From an uncultured Bacteroidota bacterium (GTDB lineage Bacteria; Bacteroidota; Bacteroidia; Chitinophagales; Chitinophagaceae), in assembly GCA_903905065.1 (NCBI GenBank), contig CAIVEW010000034.1, positions 1 through 56,272 on the forward strand: DNA of 56,272 bases, written 5' to 3'. A model generated the notes under the pieces. The model was not told the DNA's origin, searched no databases, and worked only from the letters and a program-made list of their open reading frames with translations. The first letter of the stretch is position 1. Every line of letters begins with the position of its first letter. A program made the translations under genes and the position numbers. Shown in pieces: positions 42,786-51,944 of this stretch.

Positions 42786-45700
42786 TTAGCTAAATAAGAA
42801 TTCGATATCGTCTCTCGTAAGGCGGCGCTGGAAGGCGCTGTCGTCAGATACAAGGTCTGCGGCGAGGGCGCGTTTGCGCTCCTGGAGCTGTAGCATCTTT
42901 TCTTCAAGGGTATCTTTACAGATGAGACGGTATGCGAAAATGTTTTTGGTCTGGCCGATACGGTGGGTACGGTCGATGGCTTGCTGCTCTACGGCGGGGT
43001 TCCACCAAGGATCAACGATATACACATAGTCGGCCGCGGTGAGGTTAAGGCCTATACCACCTGCCTTGAGCGATATGAGGAATACACGGCACTCGTGATT
43101 GTTCTGAAACTCCTGGATGGCTGCTTCCCGCTCATTTGAGGTGCTGCTGCCATCGAAGTATACGTGGCTAATGTTTTCTTCTTTCAGCTTCTCCCTTATC
43201 AGCGCCAGCATACCAAGGAACTGCGAGAATATAAGCACTTTATGGTCGCCGACATTCTCGGTTATCTCCCGAGACAACTCATCTAGCTTGATAGAATAGT
43301 TGTGGAAGCGCTCTTCCTCGTTCATAATGGCCGGTGAGTCGCATATCTGGCGGAGCTTGGTGAGGCCCTGCAATATGTGCATCTGGGATTTCTCTATGCC
43401 ACGCTCTTCTATCATGCCTAGTATCTGCGAGCGGTATATGTTGCGATAAGACTCGTATATCTTGCGCTGCTCCGGCCCCATCTCGCAGTATAGTATCGTC
43501 TCTGTCTTTTCAGGCAAGTCTTTTGCGACCTGCTCCTTAGTGCGGCGCAGCAAGAAGGGATAAGTGAGCTTGCGCAATTGCTGCTTGACTTCATCTTCCC
43601 TGAACTTATCAATAGGCGTAGCAAACTCACTCATGAAAAACTCCCGGCTGCCCAGCATACCGGGATTGAGGAAGTTCATTTGCGCATAGAGGTCAAATGT
43701 GTTGTTCTGGACCGGGGTACCGCTAAGTGCAAGCCTGTTCTTACTGTTCAGCAGCAGAGAGGCTTTAGCCACCTGTGACTGTGGGTTCTTAATAGACTGC
43801 GATTCATCTAGCACCACGTAGTCGAACGGAATTTCTTTGAACGCCTTGATATCACTGCGCATAGTACCGTAGGTGGTGATAATGATATCAAAACCTTCGT
43901 AGGTGTTGATATCTGTACTCCTTTTAGGGCCGTGGTGTATGATGTGCGTGAGCTCAGGGGTAAACTTCTTTATTTCATTTTCCCAGTTGTACATCAGCGT
44001 TGTGGGACATACCACCATGTAACGCGCACCGGGATTGGAGTTTTTATAGTGCTGGAAGAAGGTAAGCGTCTGCACGGTCTTACCGAGACCCATGTCATCA
44101 GCAAGTATGCCGCCCCACCCTGCTTCATTTAAGAATATCAACCACTGAAAGCCAGCTAGCTGGTATGGGCGTAGAGTAGCCACCAGATGCTCCGGTGGGT
44201 TTATGGCGCTGTAATCGTTGGCGAGGATATTTTCGAGTTTGCCTCTCTTTACTTCCAGCTCCTTCTGCAGGGCATCTTCATCGATTTCAGCGAGCAACTC
44301 ATCAAGTACACTAAAATGAAATTTCTTCAGCCTTATTTTGTTGCCCTTTGTCTCGCCCATTTTCAGGAGCAGGCTATACTTCTTCAGCCAGTCCTCGGGC
44401 AGCAGCCCTATGGAGCCGTCGCCAAGCTTCACAAAATTCTGGCGCTGTGCGAGGGCCTTTTTCACTTCAATAATAGACACGGCCTGGTCGCCGAATTTCA
44501 GCTCCACAGATGCATCGAACCAATCAATGCCACTACTCACCTGCACATGTGTCTCGGGCTTGTGCACATTCACACGAAGGTTCTTCAATCCTTCAAAGCC
44601 CAGCAGCTCCACGTTCCACTCGCGCATTAACTCTGTGAAACGGTAGAACCAGTTATTTGCCAGCACATTTGTTCCGGACAGGTAAAAGAACTGCTCCTTT
44701 TTATTGAACTCAAGATCGGTATGCAATGTTTGCAACAGCTCGAAATATTCATTTTCCACAGCCTCGTTGCGCTGCATGATCTTGACAATGCCATTGTGCG
44801 GCTGTATCACATCACCAAAATAACCGGGGCGTATCTCCACACCGTTGTACACAAATGCCGGCTGCAAAACCAATGATTGGTCGCGCTCTGTGAGGTACAA
44901 GCGATATCCAGGCCTGGCTTTGTACACATGCTCCACTAATTCCTCCGAAAAATGAACATGGACTTTATTACTCCAGCCCATTAATTTTTCCTGCAGGAAG
45001 TCAGGCCACTCTGCGGCAGGTATTTTCATACTGCCACCCGGGTGAAATATTTCGGCAAGCTGAACCTCCTGTATGCTGCCGAGGCTATAAATACGGTCTT
45101 CATACTGGAGTAAGCAACCGTTAAGCACTGTTACTTCTTTATGGGGTATTGCGCTGTTTTCAATTGTCCATTCTAGCGCAATGGTGTATACTTTACCTTC
45201 ATTTTTTACAATAAGCTGGGGATGCACCGGCTTCTCGGCAAACGCAATCTGCTTCAACCCGGTTGAAGACAGCGGCTTTCCTTTTATCCTGGCATATACA
45301 AATGGGTAAGCCGAATATCGATCTAGTAATTTCTGATACTTTGGTAACAAGTATTCCCATGCCTGCTCTTTCACTTCGTCCTGCGGCACATCTTTCAGCA
45401 GGGTATCATAGTCATGAAGAAAATCACCGAAAGGAAGGTTCTTTTTCAAAAATTTCAACAGCTCATCGGGCAGAAATTTCCTGACCACAGGAAGCATATC
45501 GCGCTCTTCCTGCCGGTAGCGTGTAGGATTAATATATTGGCTTAACTCCAGTTTTTCTATGCTGCCAATCATCTTCCGTTCATCATCATCTACCGGTGCA
45601 GCAATCAATAACACATCCACGAACGGGAAGGTTTTGATCTGTGCATCTATAACAATACCTAACCGCTTTTCTTCGCGGACTGCAACCGCAGCCTCCACGG

Positions 45701-46520
45701 CCTGAACTTCAGGCACATGCTGCTTGGTTCCTATTTTTTTGATAGAGGTATCTAATACACGTAAGAAGGGCTTGTTGTTCTCGTAAGTAAATGTAAACTT
45801 GTCGGTAAGGTCATCTTTAAGACTATATCCGTATTGTTCGAGTAATTTATTTTTTTGCACGTCCCAGTTCTGTAGTGACTGAAAATGGTGCGCCCCAAAT
45901 GTTTTAAGTACCTGTATGAACACCGCGGCCTTATGTGTACAAAGCGGATGGCTTTTTTCATCACAGTCGCACGAGGTGTCAAAATAACGCTCCTCATTCT
46001 GCTTTATAGTAACATTGTAAGTGCGGCCGTTTTCCGGTACTTTGGCTGCGATGCGGTCATTCTTGCTTATGTCGATGATCGCCTTATTTGAGGCTGCGAG
46101 GCGCTCGGCCTTATCCAGCGAATCAGCAGAAGTAAATATCTGCAGCATCTGCTTGGTGATCTGCCGCATCCGCACAACGGTATGCTTCTGATCGTAAGTG
46201 ATGTTGGTATTCTCAAAAAAACCGCTTTGCAGGATGTCGTTGAGCTGGAACAAGCCGGCAACTTCGTGGCGGCAAATCTCACCCAGGTTGTAAGGACACT
46301 GGCAGCGCACCGACAGTTCGCTTGGCTGTAAATATTTATTGATGGTTACGGTGTAATAATTCTGGTACAGGTCGTTCCGAACGCGAAACCTGACCTGTTC
46401 CAGCAGATGATCTACATCCAGCATTTGCACGCCCGATGTGTAAAAAATCTTCTTACCACGCCTTATCACCTCTTCGGTGCCATGGTTGTAAACGTATCTC
46501 AGTATTGGGGGTAGCGACAT
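42786..46520 (-). CDS. SWI2/SNF2-family helicase with two SWIM zinc fingers
   Basis: This 1244-residue protein is a DNA-dependent ATPase of the SNF2 group, likely remodelling protein-DNA or transcription complexes. Two SWIM-type zinc sites (CxCx7-8CxH) lie in the N-terminal part: C73, C75, C83, H85 and C184, C186, C194, H196. The ATPase core shows LADDMGLGKTVQTL (near residue 810), DESQSIKNPQSQVAKA as the motif II region, LALSGTPVQNN, and FLISLKAGGIGLNLTAADYV. Motif VI reads QAIDRTHRIGQTK. A long beta-rich middle region (about 230-760) matches the SNF2_N-preceding part of bacterial SWIM helicases. It is convergent with dps and follows the AT-rich DUF4209-like gene. A role in DNA repair or phage defence is possible but not shown. 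Confidence 0.95.
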   Translation of the reverse strand: MSLPPILRYVYNHGTEEVIRRGKKIFYTSGVQMLDVDHLLEQVRFRVRNDLYQNYYTVTINKYLQPSELSVRCQCPYNLGEICRHEVAGLFQLNDILQSGFFENTNITYDQKHTVVRMRQITKQMLQIFTSADSLDKAERLAASNKAIIDISKNDRIAAKVPENGRTYNVTIKQNEERYFDTSCDCDEKSHPLCTHKAAVFIQVLKTFGAHHFQSLQNWDVQKNKLLEQYGYSLKDDLTDKFTFTYENNKPFLRVLDTSIKKIGTKQHVPEVQAVEAAVAVREEKRLGIVIDAQIKTFPFVDVLLIAAPVDDDERKMIGSIEKLELSQYINPTRYRQEERDMLPVVRKFLPDELLKFLKKNLPFGDFLHDYDTLLKDVPQDEVKEQAWEYLLPKYQKLLDRYSAYPFVYARIKGKPLSSTGLKQIAFAEKPVHPQLIVKNEGKVYTIALEWTIENSAIPHKEVTVLNGCLLQYEDRIYSLGSIQEVQLAEIFHPGGSMKIPAAEWPDFLQEKLMGWSNKVHVHFSEELVEHVYKARPGYRLYLTERDQSLVLQPAFVYNGVEIRPGYFGDVIQPHNGIVKIMQRNEAVENEYFELLQTLHTDLEFNKKEQFFYLSGTNVLANNWFYRFTELMREWNVELLGFEGLKNLRVNVHKPETHVQVSSGIDWFDASVELKFGDQAVSIIEVKKALAQRQNFVKLGDGSIGLLPEDWLKKYSLLLKMGETKGNKIRLKKFHFSVLDELLAEIDEDALQKELEVKRGKLENILANDYSAINPPEHLVATLRPYQLAGFQWLIFLNEAGWGGILADDMGLGKTVQTLTFFQHYKNSNPGARYMVVCPTTLMYNWENEIKKFTPELTHIIHHGPKRSTDINTYEGFDIIITTYGTMRSDIKAFKEIPFDYVVLDESQSIKNPQSQVAKASLLLNSKNRLALSGTPVQNNTFDLYAQMNFLNPGMLGSREFFMSEFATPIDKFREDEVKQQLRKLTYPFLLRRTKEQVAKDLPEKTETILYCEMGPEQRKIYESYRNIYRSQILGMIEERGIEKSQMHILQGLTKLRQICDSPAIMNEEERFHNYSIKLDELSREITENVGDHKVLIFSQFLGMLALIREKLKEENISHVYFDGSSTSNEREAAIQEFQNNHECRVFLISLKAGGIGLNLTAADYVYIVDPWWNPAVEQQAIDRTHRIGQTKNIFAYRLICKDTLEEKMLQLQERKRALAADLVSDDSAFQRRLTRDDIEFLFS

Positions 46521-46761
46521 TATCCTTTTCTCCTATCTTGTTACCGGGGTTTGAGCCCCTACCTTCGCAGAATCTGTGAGCCGGGAAATTCCCCTTCCAG
46601 TTCAAAAAAGGCAATCTACAAAAGTAGCGAAAAACGCACGTACAAAACGGGAGAGATGTATAAAAATATGTTAAGGGGTAATAACAAGAGAAGATGAGGA
46701 AGTAAGCGGCAATCGGACACCCTCTGTAAAACCGATCCCAAGCTGACGGCCTTTCGATAAT

Positions 46762-48510
46762 TTATTCCTTTCGTTCGAACTTATATTTACCAAGTTTTAG
46801 AAGTGCGGCGATTAGCAGCAAACCTTTTCCAGCAGAATAATCGTTTGTCTTATAGAAACAATGGGCAATGTTATTTCTCAAATTCATTCCGTCTGAGGTA
46901 AAAAGAAACCTAAAAAGAGCAACATCGTCTTTTGGAATTAGAGCGTTTAACTTTTCATTATCCAGTAATTTTTCAAATGAAATTCTTTCTTCAGTTCCAT
47001 TCTCTTTGATTTCTATTGTTTGGGCACCAATATTCCTGGAAAATTCCCGTAGCAGCCCTTCAAATTTTATGACTAATGAATCAATCGCCAGAATATATCC
47101 TTCATAGCTGCTTTTGTTGAGCTTGATGTCTATTTCTGATTGTAAAAAAAAACTCAATAAGGAGGGGGATAACAATTCTATCCAATTAAAACCTTCAATT
47201 TCGCCATCGGCATTTCGATAGGTAAAATTTTGCCCGTACCACGAATTATTTTGCAGAAACTCTATCAAAGAATGGTGAGATATTTTGTCGTTCTTAATTC
47301 CTTTTGAAAAAACCATCCACAACTGGCGAAGGGAAAAATTCTGAATATGGAGAAAGTAGGAATTGAGACCGCTTTTTTCACTGCCACTGACATTTTTGTT
47401 AATATCAAAAGTCACGACGTTAATTAAATCAAACATTACCGGACGAATAGCGCTCGTTAAAGCCTCAGCCTTTGGAAACATTCTGTCCGAATGTGTTATA
47501 TACTCATAAATATCTTTGCTTTGACCTTTTTCAGTTAATTCATCTGTGAATTTATTTATTACGCTCCAATACTCTTGCAACCTTTGGTCAGTATGCTCTA
47601 TTTTAACTGTTTTTAAATTTATATTTCGCTTTGCTTTCTCTGTCAAAACACTAACCTCTTCAATCATTTTTTTATTGCCTGCTTTTTGATAATGAGTTAA
47701 TGCCTTCAGATAGAAATCGTGCACAACGAAATTTTCTTTCTGTTCCTTAGAATCTGCAACATAAAACTCGGCTAATTTATTATGATACGGTTTCGGAGAG
47801 ATATTTAATTTGGGCGATAGCAAGATAAGCAATTGCAGATATTCCCTGGCGAGGTCTGGGAAAATAGAATTTTCGGTTACTTTATTTGAATAGTCAAAAA
47901 AAGTTTGAAGAACAACCTTTTCAATTTTTTTTCCTTCTTCCAAAATAAACTGCATGAGGGAATATTCTTTGTAGCCATTAATTTTTTTTGAACCTATAAT
48001 TGAAATTAAATACTGCAAAACTTCTTCTTTTCTATGATTTACAGCTTGGCTTAGTATGAAGAGGCTATTAAAATAGCTCTGAAAAGCATGGTGCGATAAG
48101 TTGTCATCTGACGCGAACGAAACACTTTTAATAAATGCGAAATAATTGTCAATGGCTTTGTATGCGTAATTATTATGCTTATACTTACTTTCCCAAAGAA
48201 GATGATTATATTTTGCTTTATATTTTGGGTTTTCTACATTCTCAGCTCTCAATTTAATATATGCAAAATTATCGTCAAACAGAGCAAAATCGGGATACGT
48301 CTGACCAGTAGCCAAAGTCATTTTCGGTTTAATCTTACCGTTATTGATTATGAAATCTGTAAAAAATAATTCGTAGGAACAATGCGCTTTCAACTCAACA
48401 TCGTCTATCTTATCTCGAAGATTTAAGACTTCATTCGATAATTTAAAGTCAAACAATAAACCTGTATCCTTTTCAAGATATTCATAATATTCCTGTGAAT
48501 TTTCAAACAT
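46762..48510 (-). CDS. DUF7380/DUF4209-like protein with RNxxxH motif
   Basis: This 582-residue soluble protein is largely alpha-helical. The N-terminal two-thirds resembles DUF7380 (EYYEYLEKDTGLLFDFK, then TPR-like helices such as FVVHDFYLKALTHYQKAGNKK). The C-terminal third resembles DUF4209, ending in FRFLFTSDGMNLRNNIAHCFY. The LRNNIAH stretch (Arg545 and His550) fits the Rx4H motif of HEPN ribonucleases, so RNase activity is possible. The gene is much richer in A and T than pit and the SNF2 gene on either side, which suggests acquisition by transfer. Proteins of this type are scattered in defence-island contexts, but the function is unknown. No partner gene is coupled to it. Confidence 0.72.
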   Translation of the reverse strand: MFENSQEYYEYLEKDTGLLFDFKLSNEVLNLRDKIDDVELKAHCSYELFFTDFIINNGKIKPKMTLATGQTYPDFALFDDNFAYIKLRAENVENPKYKAKYNHLLWESKYKHNNYAYKAIDNYFAFIKSVSFASDDNLSHHAFQSYFNSLFILSQAVNHRKEEVLQYLISIIGSKKINGYKEYSLMQFILEEGKKIEKVVLQTFFDYSNKVTENSIFPDLAREYLQLLILLSPKLNISPKPYHNKLAEFYVADSKEQKENFVVHDFYLKALTHYQKAGNKKMIEEVSVLTEKAKRNINLKTVKIEHTDQRLQEYWSVINKFTDELTEKGQSKDIYEYITHSDRMFPKAEALTSAIRPVMFDLINVVTFDINKNVSGSEKSGLNSYFLHIQNFSLRQLWMVFSKGIKNDKISHHSLIEFLQNNSWYGQNFTYRNADGEIEGFNWIELLSPSLLSFFLQSEIDIKLNKSSYEGYILAIDSLVIKFEGLLREFSRNIGAQTIEIKENGTEERISFEKLLDNEKLNALIPKDDVALFRFLFTSDGMNLRNNIAHCFYKTNDYSAGKGLLLIAALLKLGKYKFERKE

Positions 48511-48664
48511 TGTTTCTACTTAAAAATGCGTAACCCAAAATTAGTGTATTTCATACACCATAAAGGAATTTAAATATTATTTGAGAAAACAATCTTTTAA
48601 ATCTCACAGAAGGATATTCCTTCGCGAACTTTCGGCTAAAGCCCGCAAGTTGTTAGATTTCGAT

Positions 48665-48684
48665 CCCCGGCCTGAAGGCCGGGG
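48665..48684. repeat. CCCCGGCC/GGCCGGGG hairpin
   Basis: A perfect 8-bp stem (CCCCGGCC and its complement) with a TGAA loop lies 48 bp after the pit stop codon. It could act as a terminator for the leftward pit transcript, although no T run follows. Palindromes of the CCCCGGCCTTCAGGCCGGGG type are common between genes in Bacteroidota. Confidence 0.65.
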
Positions 48685-48731
48685 CTATTTGTAGACTCTC
48701 TTTCTTAAATAACGGCTATTCCTAAATTACA

Positions 48732-49928
48732 CTACAGGCACAGGCTAACAATGTAGTACACCCCCGCGGCCAGCAAACCGCTTACCGGGATGGTGAGAAT
48801 CCATGCCCAAAGGAGATTGATAGTGACGCCCCAGCGCACGGCAGAAAGACGTTTTGTAGCTCCAACCCCTATTATGGAGCCGGTGATGGTATGTGTGGTA
48901 CTCACCGGGATCTTCAGATTCTCGGTGAGGAATAGTGTGATGGCACCAGCCGTTTCGGCAGCTACACCCTCGAATGGGGTTACCTTGGTAATGCGGGTTC
49001 CCATTGTCTTTATGATCTTCCAGCCGCCGCTCATGGTGCCCAGGGCTATTGCCGAATAGCAGGTCAGTGGCACCCATACCGGCATCTCTGAGAAGGTGTG
49101 TATACTACCGCTGCTGATCAATGCAACAGTTATTATGCCCATTACTTTCTGCGCATCATTCCCCCCATGACCTATGCTGAAAGCTGCTGAGGACACCAAT
49201 TGGAAACGTTTCAGGTAAAGCGTAGAGCGGGCTGTATTCAACGAACCGAGGAACATGGTAAATACACTCATGGCAGTAAGAATAAACCAAATGAGCAGCC
49301 ATTTGAAGTTTTTCGTATCCAGTATGATATCGAAGAAAGGATTGCCCATATGCCCTTTCAGCTTCGTGGGGTCGGTTTCCATTGCTTTCGATATCAGTAT
49401 TGACGTAATCACAATGACGAAAATGGAAATGACCTTCGGCAGCGGCCCCCTGCGGAATGAATAAATGAACCACAGTGAAATAATAAACGCCATGATCATG
49501 CCCATTAAGGGCGCCAAAACTATAAAGCTTACCGTTTTTATGATGGGCTCTGAGTTCACGGCATGAAAGCCCGCGTGCGCTATTGCCGCCCCTGCGAAAC
49601 CGCCAATGAGTGTGTGCGAAGAACTGGAAGGGATGCCATACCACCACGTGAGCAAGTTCCATGAAATGGCCGCTATAAGGCCGGAAAGTATGACCGGCAA
49701 CGTAATAAAGTCTTCTTTAACTGTTTTCGCAATTGTATTGGCTACGCCATGGTCCTTGAAGATGAAAAATGCTACAAAGTTGAAAAATGCGGCCCATACC
49801 ACGGCCTGGAATGGCGTGAGGACTTTGGTAGATACAATTGTGGCTATTGAATTGGCTGCGTCATGGAAACCATTGATATAGTCGAATACAAGCGCCAGCA
49901 CCAGGATGACAATAAGCAAAAGGGACAT
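48732..49928 (-). CDS. pit: PiT-family inorganic phosphate transporter
   Basis: This 398-residue inner-membrane protein imports phosphate (usually as a metal-phosphate complex) with protons or sodium. It has about 10-11 membrane segments and the two duplicated PiT signatures, FDYINGFHDAANSIAT near the N-terminus and SIGHGGNDAQKVMGII in the second half. WYGIPSSSSHTLIGGFAGAAIA and KIPVSTTHTITGSIIGVG are the matching pair of later motifs. It starts 9 bp after the DUF47 gene, so the two form one operon and one functional unit. The upstream region has Pho-box-like repeats that could link it to phosphate starvation. Confidence 0.95.
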   Translation of the reverse strand: MSLLLIVILVLALVFDYINGFHDAANSIATIVSTKVLTPFQAVVWAAFFNFVAFFIFKDHGVANTIAKTVKEDFITLPVILSGLIAAISWNLLTWWYGIPSSSSHTLIGGFAGAAIAHAGFHAVNSEPIIKTVSFIVLAPLMGMIMAFIISLWFIYSFRRGPLPKVISIFVIVITSILISKAMETDPTKLKGHMGNPFFDIILDTKNFKWLLIWFILTAMSVFTMFLGSLNTARSTLYLKRFQLVSSAAFSIGHGGNDAQKVMGIITVALISSGSIHTFSEMPVWVPLTCYSAIALGTMSGGWKIIKTMGTRITKVTPFEGVAAETAGAITLFLTENLKIPVSTTHTITGSIIGVGATKRLSAVRWGVTINLLWAWILTIPVSGLLAAGVYYIVSLCL

Positions 49929-49937
49929 ACCTGGGTA

Positions 49938-50585
49938 TTAAGAGTATTTAATGATTATCGATTCCACTACGTTGGCAGCATCCTCGCATTTGTCGGTAAC
50001 GGTTTCCAGCATCTGGTAAATATCCTTTTGCTTTATCAGCTCGACTGCGGTGATGTTAGACGAGAATAACTTAAGCATGGTGCTATCCAGCAGATCGTCT
50101 GCGTCATTCTCCAGGCTGTTGACCAGCACGGTGGCCTGGGTTATGGCGCGAAGGTCTTTCATATCCCTCAGCGCGTATACGCAGGTGTTTATGGCATCTA
50201 TAGACCTGGAGATGATCTCCGCAAAAGCCGGCAGCGTATTGTACTTATCATCTATCTGATAGTTGACTATACGCTTCGCAGCTCCCCACAAATAGTCGGC
50301 AATATCATCGAGTGAGGTGGCGAGGTAGTGAATATCTTCCCGGTCGAGTGGGGTGATAAAATTGCGGCCAAGTTCTACAAAGATCCGGTGCGTGATCTCG
50401 TCATTTTTATGCTCAAAGGTTTCCAGTGTGCGCAGGATTGCATCCCTTTTGTAATGGCCCTCCTCCTTTAATGCCTTAGTAAAGGTTGCGCCCATTTGCA
50501 CCAGGGAAGTAGACACTTCTTCAAATAAGCCGAAAAACACGCGGTCTTTGGGCAGAAAAAACTTCAATACCGAATCGAACCCCAT
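49938..50585 (-). CDS. DUF47/PhoU-like Pit accessory protein
   Basis: This 215-residue cytoplasmic helical-bundle protein belongs to the DUF47 family, relatives of PhoU that sit beside Pit transporters and modulate them. Typical features are FFLPKDRVFFGLFEEVSTSLVQMG, FEHKNDEITHRIFVELGRNFITPLDREDIHYLATSLDDIADYL and VNSLENDADDLLDSTMLKLF. These carry the repeated E/DxxxD metal-type pattern of this fold. It is the first gene of the pit operon, 9 bp ahead of pit. A promoter-like -7 box and two repeats that could bind a response regulator lie upstream. Confidence 0.93.
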   Translation of the reverse strand: MGFDSVLKFFLPKDRVFFGLFEEVSTSLVQMGATFTKALKEEGHYKRDAILRTLETFEHKNDEITHRIFVELGRNFITPLDREDIHYLATSLDDIADYLWGAAKRIVNYQIDDKYNTLPAFAEIISRSIDAINTCVYALRDMKDLRAITQATVLVNSLENDADDLLDSTMLKLFSSNITAVELIKQKDIYQMLETVTDKCEDAANVVESIIIKYS

Positions 50586-50594
50586 AACAATTTC

Positions 50595-50676
50595 TTAATA
50601 TTAAATTAACATTGCAAAACTATCCGCAATTGCCCAGCTTTAAAAATGGCAACGCAGACTTAATAATTTCTTAACA
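50595..50676 (+). promoter_or_regulatory. Two Pho-box-like repeat pairs upstream of the pit operon
   Basis: The pattern TTAATA-N5-TTAACATTG occurs twice, at 50595-50614 and 50660-50679, 65 bp apart. The two hexamers in each pair are spaced by 11 bp, one helical turn, as in known PhoB/PhoP sites. The distal copy lies 38-60 bp upstream of the candidate -7 box, a usual place for an activator; the proximal copy overlaps the leader. Assignment to a phosphate regulator is inference. Confidence 0.4.
50615..50622 (-). promoter_or_regulatory. Candidate -7 box of the pit operon
   Basis: On the minus strand TAGTTTTG matches TAnnTTTG exactly and is the same octamer as in the dps promoter. The predicted start lies about 20 nt before the DUF47 ATG. 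The nearest well-placed TTG is 27 bp further up, beyond the usual spacing, so an activator may be needed. Confidence 0.4.
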
Positions 50677-50880
50677 TTGAAAATGTGATCGTCTTATCTA
50701 ATTATCGATGAATACCATACGAATGTGCATTATGCACCATGTGTGGGGTGAGTAATGATCGGGGATATCCATTAAAATGATCAGCGTAACAAAATCGCAC
50801 CCGCGATCAATGGTTAAAAATCCGGTGCGTTGGTAATTTAAGAATGTACGGATAAGAGAATTGCTTTGCAATACTACCTG

Positions 50881-51944
50881 CTACTCTACCGCTACCTGCT
50901 TAACGTAGCGATCTCCGTTATTACCTTGAATGACCAACTCATAAATTCCTGCAGCGAGCGCGGAAACATTGACCGAGGAGTTAATTGTTCCGCTGTTCAC
51001 CACCTCGGATCGCCGACTTACCAGCTGACCCATTTCGTTATAAAGGCTGATCACTACACCGCCTGACGCTATACGCTCGGCCCGGATCGTAATTACATCT
51101 TTTGCAGGATTCGGGAATACATTTATGCTCGCTTCGTTGGCATTTTGTTTTACGCTAAGTGGCGAAGTAACCGAAATGTTTACGTTGTCGATGTAAATAT
51201 TTTGTCCGTAGTGACCGATGTTATCAAAAGCGACCTGGATATGCCTGCCCAGAAATGAATTCAGCGAAATGGTATCCTTCCGCCATTGGCTGGCATCGGG
51301 TATGAATGCGTTCGTGGTATCAGGAGCCGTAGCGAGTACTGTTGAATCTTTTTCATAGACAGTGGTAAAGGTTTTGCCGCAATCGTCGGAAATATCTACG
51401 GCCAGGCTATCATGATAGCCGGGATAATAGGCATAGGCTACATCGAAGGTCATGTATGCATTCGTTGCCGCAGAAAGATCCAGTTTGGGCGTCAGTATCC
51501 GGTCGTGGCGACCACCGCCATCGTTGTCGAAATTGTCGAAGTTCATGCACTGCGCGCTGAGGCCAAAACCACCGCAGGCTACAGACTGCTGCCACATAAT
51601 ACCACTTTGTGATAGCTGCGACCAAAGCGGGCCTGGCGGGAATGTGGTTTCCTCAAAGCCTTCTGTGATACTACCACCCACACCGCCGGAAACATTGATA
51701 TAAGCAGCCCTGATGATGGTGTCATTGCCAGTGGCACCAAATACCGTTAGCGTTGCGTCATAATTGCCAAAGGCTGGATAAACGACTACTGGGCTATCGG
51801 CAGTAGAAGCAGACGGTACGCCGCCGGGGAAGCTCCATGCAAAGGAAGTGAAGCTGCCATAAAGATTTTTGCTGTAATGTACAGTATCACCGGGGCACAA
51901 GTACGTTTTATCTCCGGCAAAATCACCGGATGGAGGGAGGTTAT
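50881..51944 (-). CDS. C-terminal part of frameshifted BNR/PKD secreted protein
   Basis: This reading frame continues the upstream BNR gene in a different frame and has no start of its own that fits. Read back from the shift, it begins NNLPPSGDFAGDKTYLCPGDTVHYSK, a PKD domain with its usual CPGDTV opening. It then has SFPGGVPSASTADSPVVVYPAFGNYDATLTV, a jelly-roll domain (GFEETTFPPG, RHDRILTPKLDLSAATNAYMTFDVAYAYY, QNIYIDNVNIS) and a T9SS type A sorting domain (VFPNPAKDVITI, GIYELVIQG, YVKQVAVE). Without this part the upstream product would lack its secretion signal. A single missing base in the sequence is the simplest explanation. An ATG-less fragment starting around 51900 is unlikely to be made separately. 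Confidence 0.8.

Noticed and set aside
46541-46600. T-arm-like GGGGTTTGAGCCCC sequence, possible tRNA end
   Set aside because: No matching acceptor, D-arm or anticodon arm can be drawn around it; it is just a short inverted repeat.
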